DNA of 64,000 nucleotides from an uncultured Rubrobacteraceae bacterium (GTDB lineage: Bacteria > Actinomycetota > Rubrobacteria > Rubrobacterales > Rubrobacteraceae): the NCBI GenBank assembly GCA_902806095.1, contig CADCVF010000040.1, positions 1-64,000 of the forward strand, read 5' to 3'. A program made the translations under genes and the position numbers. The notes beneath the pieces are model-generated. The model made no database searches, was not told the DNA's origin, and was given only the letters and a program-made list of their open reading frames with translations. This document shows, piece after piece, positions 57,942-64,000 of this stretch (position 1 is its first letter; each line of letters starts with the position of its first letter).

Positions 57942-58919
57942 TCAGTCGTACCGCGCGACGCTGTCCAGTATACGTTCTATCTCGGAGACCATATCAGCGG
58001 AGAGATCTACCCCGGAGGCCGCGGCGTTGTCGTCGACCTGTTCGGGCCTGGAGGCGCCGATGATCGCGCTGCTCACGTTCTCCTGGCGCAACACCCAGGC
58101 GAGGGCGAGCTGCGGCATACTGAGTCCTGCCTCGGACGCGACGGAGCGCAGCCCGTCCACGGCCGAGAGCACCTCCTCGTTCATTAGCTGCTGCATAAAG
58201 CGGTTGGATTCAGGGTCAGCAGCGCGGGTCCCCTGCTCGGGAGCGTCACCGGGACGATACTTGCCTGTGAGCACGCCCTGGGCGAGGGGTGAGAAGACCA
58301 CCTGTCCTACGCCTTCGCGTTCGCAAAGGGGTATGACTTCGCTTTCGATCCGGCGTTGGATCATGTTGTACTGCGGCTGGTTGGAGACGAGCCGATCCAG
58401 GTTCATCTCACCGGCGATCCTCATGGCGTCGGAGATCTGATCCGCCGTCCACTCCGAGACGCCGATATACAGAGCCTTCCCCTGCCGCACCAGGTCGTCG
58501 AGCGCCCTGAGTGTCTCCTCGAGTGGCGTGTTCTCGTCGTAGCGGTGGCACTGATAGAGATCGACGTAATCTACCCCCAACCTCCCGAGCGACGCGTGGC
58601 ACTGCTCGGTTATGTGCTTGCGCGAGAGACCCCTGTCGTTCGGCCCCTCGCCCATCGGGAAGTACACCTTGGTCGCCAGAAAGTACGAGTCGCGCTCGAA
58701 TCCTTTCAACGCCCGGCCCACGATCTCCTCGGCCGCACCCCGCATGTACACGTTGGCCGTGTCGAAGAAGTTGATGCCGATCTCGTACGCCCTGTCTATA
58801 CACGCCGCCGCCTGCTCTTCGGCAACGCTCCCACCGTAGGTCAGCCAGCTCCCCAGGGAGATCTCACTGACCTTCACCCCACTCTTGCCCAGCCGCCTGT
58901 ACTCCACCAAAACCTCCAT
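57942..58919 (-). CDS. Aldo/keto reductase (Kv-beta-like/YghZ group)
   Basis: A 325-residue NADPH-dependent reductase. It starts YRRLGKSGVKVSEISLGSW, with the catalytic Asp/Tyr region GINFFDTANVYMRGAAEEIV, the LGVDYVDLYQCHRYDENTPL strand, the YNMIQRRIESEVIPLC segment and the C-terminal VSSAIIGASRPEQVDDNAAA cofactor loop. The family reduces aldehydes in the cytosol. The substrate is unknown. The start ATG is taken at the frame's first in-frame methionine, though a GTG four codons later is possible. Confidence 0.88.
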   Translation of the reverse strand: MEVLVEYRRLGKSGVKVSEISLGSWLTYGGSVAEEQAAACIDRAYEIGINFFDTANVYMRGAAEEIVGRALKGFERDSYFLATKVYFPMGEGPNDRGLSRKHITEQCHASLGRLGVDYVDLYQCHRYDENTPLEETLRALDDLVRQGKALYIGVSEWTADQISDAMRIAGEMNLDRLVSNQPQYNMIQRRIESEVIPLCEREGVGQVVFSPLAQGVLTGKYRPGDAPEQGTRAADPESNRFMQQLMNEEVLSAVDGLRSVASEAGLSMPQLALAWVLRQENVSSAIIGASRPEQVDDNAAASGVDLSADMVSEIERILDSVARYD

Positions 58920-59040
58920 CGTATCGGGAACGAAGTGCTAATAGTACACGCCCACCGGCCCGTGAACCCCTTTTCCCACCGGCCCATTGCGCTGTAACCG
59001 GCCTTGCTTACTGATTTGTTGTCGGTTAAGAGCATCTTTA

Positions 59041-59068
59041 TTGCAAGAACGGCCTATTTTGTTACAAT
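59041..59068 (+). promoter_or_regulatory. Candidate rex promoter
   Basis: TTGCAA (59041-59046) and TACAAT (59063-59068) are spaced by 16 nt. The expected start is near 59075, 38 nt before the GTG start with AAGGAG in between. I found no Rex operator overlapping it. Confidence 0.5.
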
Positions 59069-59112
59069 GCTCCCATCGATATTCGATCCACGAAGAAGGA
59101 GCGGAAGCAACG

Positions 59113-59754
59113 GTGCGAGCAACTTTACAGCCCGGCCTGACGAACAGGCTTACGAAGTATCTAAGGACCACGCAGCAGCTCATCGAGGAGGGCCGTGACG
59201 CGGTCTCCAGCAAGGAGCTCGGCGACTTCACCGGCATAAACCCCGTGCAGGTACGCAGGGATCTGAACGCCATAGGCTTCTCGGGGACTCGCGGGGTCGG
59301 CTACCAGGCCTACGACCTCGTCGAGGCTGTGAGGAACATCCTGGGGCTCAGGCAGACCTACAACATTGCGCTTGTCGGCGCGGGCAATCTCGGCAGCGCC
59401 ATAGCGGCGAGCACGATCCTCCCCAAGCGAGGCTTCGTCATCCACGACGTCTTCGACGACAACCCGGAGAAGATCGGACGCACCGTAGGCAACGTCGTCG
59501 TCAAGCACATAGACGAGCTCAAGAAAAGCGTCACCGAGGCCGAGGAGATCATCGGCATCATCGCGACTCCAGCCTCCTCAGCCCAGGAGGTCGCCGAACT
59601 GATGGTCGACTCCGATATCAGGGTCATCCTCAACTACACAGACGTTCTCCTCCATGTCCCATCCCACGTAGACGTCCACCGCATAGACCCCACCGCCCAG
59701 CTCATGCATACGCTCTACTACCTGACTCAGGCGGAAGGACAGGAAGCCTCGTAA
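59113..59754 (+). CDS. rex: Redox-sensing transcriptional repressor Rex
   Basis: A 213-residue repressor that senses the NADH/NAD+ ratio. The N-terminal winged helix (SSKELGDFTGINPVQVRRDL, NAIGFSGTRGVGYQAYDL) is followed by a Rossmann domain (YNIALVGAGNLGSAIAASTI). The C-terminal swapped helix is also present (DVHRIDPTAQLMHTLYYLTQ). It would repress fermentation, respiration or cytochrome genes. The GTG start is preceded by AAGGAG. No regulated gene is adjacent, and no Rex operator was found upstream. Confidence 0.95.
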   Translation: MRATLQPGLTNRLTKYLRTTQQLIEEGRDAVSSKELGDFTGINPVQVRRDLNAIGFSGTRGVGYQAYDLVEAVRNILGLRQTYNIALVGAGNLGSAIAASTILPKRGFVIHDVFDDNPEKIGRTVGNVVVKHIDELKKSVTEAEEIIGIIATPASSAQEVAELMVDSDIRVILNYTDVLLHVPSHVDVHRIDPTAQLMHTLYYLTQAEGQEAS

Positions 59755-59942
59755 AGCATTTCAGCACGCTCCGGCCTTTCAGGCCTCCGCCTGTCAGCTA
59801 GTGGTCCTCGGTACTCGACCGGGGACCGCTTTCCTACAGAGAACTCCACGCAGTCGCCGCACGGAAGCGCTATGCGCGGCCTGGCTGAATTGCTGACTAG
59901 CTGAAATGCTGAGAGCCACCGTAGGCGGCGTGCTGAAATGAG
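59753..59942. repeat. Dispersed octamer/hairpin repeat, copy 7
   Basis: The left arm AAGCATTTCAGCACGCTCCGG starts at the rex stop and runs into the hairpin GGCCTTTCAGGCC and CCTGTCAGC. The right arm has GGCTGAATTGCTGACTAGC, TGAAATGCTGAGAGCC and GTGCTGAAATG. About 70 nt of unique core lies between. Confidence 0.75.
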
Positions 59943-59944
59943 GA

Positions 59945-60017
59945 AGAGCCCGGGGCGCACTTAGGGGTGATAGGTGGGGAAAGGGAAAGGAGGAGTAGCG
60001 CCCCGGACTCTTTAATT
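59945..60017 (+). terminator. Large stem with purine-rich loop and T-rich tail after rex
   Basis: AGAG-C-CCGGGGCGC (59945-59958) pairs with GCGCCCCGG-A-CTCT (59998-60011), 13 bp with one mismatch, followed by TTTAATT. The 39-nt loop is almost all purine, with several G-runs (GGGG, GGTGGGG, GGG, GGAGG). It could be a transcription terminator of rex and possibly bidirectional toward gcvH. Confidence 0.55.
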
Positions 60018-60194
60018 GTGCCGGTTTAGTTTCGCACCAACCGACTGACCGAATGATACATCGCTCGTCACACTTTGTAAAGGCTTTGAAACAGAGAATT
60101 TAAAAACTTTCTGTAGATATCTGCAAAGTGCATATAAAGGTGCATCGTGGATCTACGCAGAGTTGAGCGAGGAAGCCTGGATCAGGGGTTTGCG
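60018..60194. other. AT-rich non-coding stretch after gcvH
   Basis: A gap of 177 nt richer in A/T than the surroundings. It contains GTGCAT twice (around 60128-60146) and no credible gene. It may hold the end structure of the gcv transcript, but I see no clear hairpin. Confidence 0.35.
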
Positions 60195-60572
60195 CTATGA
60201 CTCTTCGGCTACGACCTCCTCGTACTCTCCTGGGGAGAGGAGGTCGGCTGTGTCGGAGGTGCGGAGCTTGACGAGCCAGCCCTCTCCGTATGGGTCTTCG
60301 TTGATCTTCTCCGGTGCATCTTCGAGGGCCGAGTTGACCTCGACGACCTCACCGCCGACCGGTGCGTAAAGGTCGGAGACGGCCTTGACGCTCTCGACGG
60401 TGCCGAAGGATTCGCCGGCGTCGAAGGTATCTCCTTCACCGGGCAACTCGACGAAGACGACGTCGCCGAGCTCGTCCTGGGCGTGATCCGTGATACCTAT
60501 GGTCGCTGTGTCGCCCTCTGTGCGGACCCATTCGTGGCTCTTGGTGTACTGTAGGTCTTCAGGTACGCTCAA
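60195..60572 (-). CDS. gcvH: Glycine cleavage system H protein
   Basis: A 125-residue lipoyl-carrier protein. The lipoyl-lysine site is the [18 protein letters not shown] region (Lys at about 64). [20 protein letters not shown] at the start and [20 protein letters not shown] near the end are characteristic. It shuttles the aminomethyl group between P and T proteins. It is the last gene of the gcv operon and follows gcvT by 12 nt. Confidence 0.96.
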   Translation of the reverse strand: MSVPEDLQYTKSHEWVRTEGDTATIGITDHAQDELGDVVFVELPGEGDTFDAGESFGTVESVKAVSDLYAPVGGEVVEVNSALEDAPEKINEDPYGEGWLVKLRTSDTADLLSPGEYEEVVAEES

Positions 60573-60584
60573 GGTTCTCCTCCT

Positions 60585-61670
60585 CTACTCTCTGTCGCGC
60601 TTGTAGAACGGTAGCGGAACTGTCTTGGCCGGTACGGGGTTGTCCCTTATCACGATCTCGAACCTATCTTCCACCCCTGGGTCTACGAGCGCAAGTCCTA
60701 TCGCCCTCTCGAGGGTGGGAGACCTGGTGCCGCTCGTGACCTCGCCGACGATCTCGGCCCCGCTCGTTACATGGTGGCCGTGGCGGGCGATCCCACGTCC
60801 CTCCATCTCGAAGCCGACGAGCTTCTTGCGCAACCCCCCGGTGTCCTCGAGCAAGAGCGCCCTCTGCCCGATAAAGTGCGGATCTTTGTCCAGGTGCACC
60901 GCGAAGGAGATGCCGGCCTCCAGGGGCGTGGTCTCGGCGTCGAGCTCGTTCCCGTAGAGGCACATGCCGGCCTCGAGACGCAGGGTGTCGCGAGCACCGA
61001 GCCCGGCCGGGGTGGCGCCTGCCTCTACCAGGGAACGCCAGACGCGCGGGGCGTCGCCTCCGGAAAGGTAGATCTCGAACCCGTCCTCGCCCGTGTAGCC
61101 GGTGCGGGAGATGAGGCTCCTCGCGCCATCAATCTCTCCCCAGGCGAACCGGAAGGGCTTGAGGCCTGAGAGGTCCGTGCCGGTGAGGTCCTGCAAGAGC
61201 CTTGCCGCCTCGGGTCCCTGCAGCGCCAGAAGAGCCCAGTCGTCTGACTCGTCTGCGACCTCGACGTCGAGGTCTTCGGTGTTCTCGCGGAAGTGGTCGA
61301 GGTCCTTCTCGCGGTTCGAAGCGTTCACGACGACGAGGAAGTCGCCTTCGCGCCGGTAGACGATCACATCGTCCACCGTCCCCCCGGCCTCGTAGCAGAC
61401 CGCCGAGTAGCCTGCCTGTCCGACATCCAGGCGACCTACATCGCGGGTGACGAGGCGCTGAACTGCGCTCTCGGCGTCGGGGCCGCGGAAGATGGCCTCG
61501 CCCATGTGCGAGACGTCGAAGAGTCCGGCGTGGTTACGGACCGCTCTGTGCTCGGCCTGTATGCCCGAGTACTGCACCGGCATCTCGTAGCCGGCGAAAT
61601 CCACGAGCCGCGCCCCGAGGTCTTTGTGCTCCTCGTAGAGCGGGGTGTGCCTGAGACCTTCCTTCGCCAT
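60585..61670 (-). CDS. gcvT: Glycine cleavage system T protein (aminomethyltransferase)
   Basis: A 361-residue folate-dependent enzyme. It starts [20 protein letters not shown] with [20 protein letters not shown] and [17 protein letters not shown]. The catalytic and folate motifs [20 protein letters not shown] and [11 protein letters not shown]-type sequence follow. It transfers the methylene unit to tetrahydrofolate. The ATG at 61670 is chosen because AGGTGG precedes it. A longer in-frame extension overlapping gcvPB is spurious. It starts 2 nt after the gcvPB stop. Confidence 0.95.
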   Translation of the reverse strand: MAKEGLRHTPLYEEHKDLGARLVDFAGYEMPVQYSGIQAEHRAVRNHAGLFDVSHMGEAIFRGPDAESAVQRLVTRDVGRLDVGQAGYSAVCYEAGGTVDDVIVYRREGDFLVVVNASNREKDLDHFRENTEDLDVEVADESDDWALLALQGPEAARLLQDLTGTDLSGLKPFRFAWGEIDGARSLISRTGYTGEDGFEIYLSGGDAPRVWRSLVEAGATPAGLGARDTLRLEAGMCLYGNELDAETTPLEAGISFAVHLDKDPHFIGQRALLLEDTGGLRKKLVGFEMEGRGIARHGHHVTSGAEIVGEVTSGTRSPTLERAIGLALVDPGVEDRFEIVIRDNPVPAKTVPLPFYKRDRE

Positions 61671-61672
61671 CG

Positions 61673-63088
61673 CTACCACCTGGCCTTGAGTTGCCTGGCG
61701 GCGCGGGTCTCGTCGAGGCGGCGCGTCGGGGCGTGGGTTGGAGCCGCTTCGAGGTCTTCCTGGCTCGTCTCGGCCAGCTCCAGCATCGTCCCGATAAAGT
61801 CGTCGAGGGTCTCTTTGGACTCCGTCTCGGTCGGCTCTATGAGCATGGCCTCCTTGACGACGAGGGGGAAGTAGATCGTCGGCGGGTGATACCCGTGGTC
61901 GATCAGCCCCTTGGCGATGTCGAGGGCCTTCTTGCCCTGGGGGGGTTGCACGACGACCTCGTGCTTGCACAGCTCGTCGTAGGGGATGCGGTATGTACCT
62001 CCGAGCTGCGTCCGCACGTAGTTGGCGTTCAGGACGGCCATGTCCGTCACGTCCCTGAGCTCGGGGCCGTGCATCCTTATGTAGTTCCAGGCCCTGAGCA
62101 TCTGCCCGAAGTTGCCGTGGAAGCCTGCCACGCGACCGATAGTCTTGTCGGGCCGTACGAAGCGGTACTCGTCGCCTCTTTTCTCCACCGTGGGTTCGGG
62201 GAGGAAGGGCGCGAGGTCGTCCGAGCAGGCGATGGCGCCGCAGCCGGGTCCGCCGCCGCCGTGGGGGGTCGAGAAGGTCTTGTGCAGGTTGAAGTGCATG
62301 ATGTCCACGTCGGCCTCGGCCGGGCGCATCCGGCCCATGTTCGCGTTCATGTTCGCGCCGTCCATGTAGAGGAAAGCTCCTGCCTCGTGCAAGACCTCCG
62401 CTATTTCCTTTATGTTCCGCTCGTAGACGCCGCAGGTGTTGGGGTTGGTGATCATGAGCGCCGCTGTCGACTCGTCAACCATCTCCCGAAGCTCATCCAC
62501 ATCTACGCAACCATGCTCGTCGAGCCCGACCTCCTTTGCCCTGAACCCTGCCATCGAGGCGGTCGCCGGATTGGTCCCGTGCGCCGTCGAAGGTACGAGG
62601 ACCGTGGTGCGCCCTTCGTCACCAGCATCGTCGAAGAACCTCTTGACCATCAGTATGCTGGTCAGCTCCCCCTGCGCCCCGGCGAGAGGCTGCAGGGAGA
62701 CGTAAGGCAGCCCCGATACCTCGGCCAGGAAGCCCTGTAGCTCGTGCATGATCCGTAGCGCGCCCTGGGCCTGCGCTTCTGCTTGGAGCGGATGTAGTCC
62801 GGCGAAGCCCGGTACGACCGCCGCGGCCTCGTTGGCGCGCGGGTTGTGCTTCATTGTGCATGAGCCGAGGGGGTAGAACGTCGTGTCGATGCCCTCGTTC
62901 TCGCGCGATAGGTTAGTATAGTGCCGTATCACGGTAGGCTCGTCCACCTCGGCGAGGCGCGGCTTCTCTTTACGGAGCACCGACTTCGGCACGACCGCAT
63001 CAAGCTGTTTCATCTCCACGTCCGGCTTTGGGAGGGTGTATCCCCTCCGGCCCTCGCGGCCTTTGTCCCGGATCAGGTCAAAAGGCAT
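61673..63088 (-). CDS. gcvPB: Glycine dehydrogenase (decarboxylating) subunit 2
   Basis: A 471-residue PLP-carrying half of the split P protein. The lysine that binds PLP is in IMHFNLHKTFSTPHGGGGPG. STAHGTNPATASMAGFRAKE and ITNPNTCGVYERNIKEIAEV also belong to the cofactor site. ATG 63088 with GGAGGTGG upstream is preferred. It overlaps the gcvPA stop by 11 nt, so the two P subunits are coupled. It decarboxylates glycine together with GcvPA and GcvH. Confidence 0.96.
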   Translation of the reverse strand: MPFDLIRDKGREGRRGYTLPKPDVEMKQLDAVVPKSVLRKEKPRLAEVDEPTVIRHYTNLSRENEGIDTTFYPLGSCTMKHNPRANEAAAVVPGFAGLHPLQAEAQAQGALRIMHELQGFLAEVSGLPYVSLQPLAGAQGELTSILMVKRFFDDAGDEGRTTVLVPSTAHGTNPATASMAGFRAKEVGLDEHGCVDVDELREMVDESTAALMITNPNTCGVYERNIKEIAEVLHEAGAFLYMDGANMNANMGRMRPAEADVDIMHFNLHKTFSTPHGGGGPGCGAIACSDDLAPFLPEPTVEKRGDEYRFVRPDKTIGRVAGFHGNFGQMLRAWNYIRMHGPELRDVTDMAVLNANYVRTQLGGTYRIPYDELCKHEVVVQPPQGKKALDIAKGLIDHGYHPPTIYFPLVVKEAMLIEPTETESKETLDDFIGTMLELAETSQEDLEAAPTHAPTRRLDETRAARQLKARW

Positions 63089-64000
63089 CAGAGACCACCT
63101 CCACAAAAGCGTCGAGTTCGTCTTTAGTCCGCTTCTCCGTCACCGCCACGAGCATCGCCCCGTCCCCGAGATCGAGTCCGCCGACGATACCGGCCTCCAG
63201 CAATGCCTCGTTGGCTTTCGCCACGTCGGGCAGCTCCACGGCGAACTCCCACAGGTAAGCCGCATCCGGATACCGAAGCCTGAAGCCTGAAGCCTGAAGC
63301 CTGTTGCCCAAGTAGTGCGCCTTCGAGATAGAGAGTTCTGCCACCCCGCGCAGTCCCTCAGGTCCCATCAGGGCCGTGTACACGGTCGCTGCCAGGGCCG
63401 TTAGCGCCTGGTTGGTACAGATGTTGGAGTTCGCCCTCGCGCGCCTGATGTCCTGCTCGCGACCCCGCAGTGTGAGGACGTAGGCGAGCTTGCCATCCTT
63501 GTCTATCGTCTCCCCGCAGATACGTCCAGGGAGCTGGCGGACGAACTCTTCTCTGGTCGCCATGTAGCCTGTGTACGGGCCACCGAACATTAGCGGCATC
63601 CCTAGCGGCTGGGCCTCGCCTACGGCCACGTCGGCCCCGAGGTTCCCAGGGGCTTCGAGTATGGAGAGTGAGATCGGGTCGCACACCGCAACACAGAGCG
63701 CGCCCACATCGTGCGTCGCCTCCGAGGCAGCCTGTATATCCTCGACAGCTCCGAAGAAGTTCGGACTCTGCACGAAGACCCCGGAGACGTCGTCGGGGAC
63801 GTTAGAGAAGTCCGTAGTGCCGTATTCGAACGGAAGGTCGACCACTTCGACGCGGTAGGTCTCTATGACCCCGCGGTAGCGGGGGTTGAGGCCGGAGGAG
63901 ACGGCGACTTTGGGATCCCTCTTCGTCAGCCTCGCCGTCATGAGGGCGGCTTCCACGACGGCGTTCGCGCCGTCGTAGACGGAGGCGTTGGAGATTTCGA
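63078..64000 (-). CDS. gcvPA: Glycine dehydrogenase (decarboxylating) subunit 1, N-terminus outside window
   Basis: The visible 307 codons cover the middle and C-terminal part. SNASVYDGANAVVEAALMTA leads the visible sequence. TYRVEVVDLPFEYGTTDFSN, GEAQPLGMPLMFGGPYTGYM and RARANSNICTNQALTALAAT follow as in GcvPA. The reading frame continues upstream past position 64000. A sevenfold-base tandem repeat (GAAGCCT on the plus strand, 63275-63302) lies inside the coding region, encoding QASGFRLR-type residues. It is the first visible gene of the gcv operon. Confidence 0.93.
   Translation of the reverse strand, partial: EISNASVYDGANAVVEAALMTARLTKRDPKVAVSSGLNPRYRGVIETYRVEVVDLPFEYGTTDFSNVPDDVSGVFVQSPNFFGAVEDIQAASEATHDVGALCVAVCDPISLSILEAPGNLGADVAVGEAQPLGMPLMFGGPYTGYMATREEFVRQLPGRICGETIDKDGKLAYVLTLRGREQDIRRARANSNICTNQALTALAATVYTALMGPEGLRGVAELSISKAHYLGNRLQASGFRLRYPDAAYLWEFAVELPDVAKANEALLEAGIVGGLDLGDGAMLVAVTEKRTKDELDAFVEVVSDAF
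63275..63302. repeat. Tandem heptanucleotide repeat inside gcvPA
   Basis: Four perfect copies of GAAGCCT in a row (plus strand). On the coding strand they read AGGCTTC and encode LQASGFRLR-like residues. The unit is not a multiple of three, so loss or gain of one copy would frameshift gcvPA. Confidence 0.8.

Noticed and set aside
58985-59112. Rex operator upstream of rex (autoregulation)
   Set aside because: I looked for TTGTGA-N6-TCACAA-like sequences and found only TTGTTACAA, which does not match the expected inverted repeat spacing.

Overview
The window is high-GC and densely coded. It suggests a deep-branching actinobacterium, most likely Rubrobacter-like. This is an inference from several traits: two F420-type luciferase-like (LLM) oxidoreductases, a glycine decarboxylase split into gcvPA and gcvPB, a SufC-SufB-first iron-sulfur operon, frequent GTG/TTG starts and several apparently leaderless promoters. 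I found no rRNA, tRNA, CRISPR array, prophage or transposase.

Layout. 1-7.3 kb is a minus-strand catabolic operon: dihydropyrimidinase/hydantoinase, AGXT2-like aminotransferase, N-carbamoyl-amino-acid hydrolase, NCS1 nucleobase/hydantoin permease, LysE exporter, SnoaL-like protein and a truncated F420 oxidoreductase. It reads as uptake and reductive-type breakdown of pyrimidines or hydantoins. 7.5-13.1 kb holds single enzymes: DadA-like FAD oxidase, PPOX-fold protein, DMT exporter, a second F420 oxidoreductase and an Eis-like acetyltransferase. 13.1-16.4 kb is a PadR-controlled cassette with two near-identical operators, small membrane proteins, DUF4188, two mini-ORFs and a cysteine-dioxygenase-like protein. 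16.4-23.6 kb has TrkH, an AAA ATPase with an unrecognised N-terminal half, PduO-type cobalamin adenosyltransferase, cupin, DUF4097, YIP1 and an M20 amidohydrolase. 23.7-28.7 kb has GluQRS, YqeC, a DUF1469/DUF3618 envelope pair, LarC, a cold-shock-gene remnant and a HAD phosphatase.

28.7-35.1 kb is the iron-sulfur block: YgfZ, a chorismate-mutase-like minigene, sufC, sufB, sufD, a Rieske ferredoxin, a GFA-family protein and sufU, without sufS. 35.2-45.5 kb holds a phospholipase-D/cardiolipin-synthase-like enzyme, a circularly permuted ATP-grasp protein, SDR, FUSC-type exporter, GNAT, orphan HicB, PhzF, M55 D-aminopeptidase and a Tat-exported sulfatase-fold lipoprotein with Thr at the usual Cys/Ser position. 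45.6-57.7 kb carries a GT-C mannosyltransferase-like protein, QueG, a membrane DnaJ protein, a zinc peptidase, an AMIN/Gmad2-like lipoprotein, threonine dehydratase, MOSC, HIT, proS and a GNAT. The right end has an aldo/keto reductase, the redox repressor rex and the reversed glycine-cleavage operon gcvPA-gcvPB-gcvT-gcvH.

The feature least explained by known genes is a dispersed intergenic repeat family. It is built from degenerate TGTCAGCA octamers and their reverse complement TGCTGACA, interleaved with small GC-rich hairpins. It occurs at about ten places, often flush with stop codons, and in one case it encodes the C-terminus of a gene.
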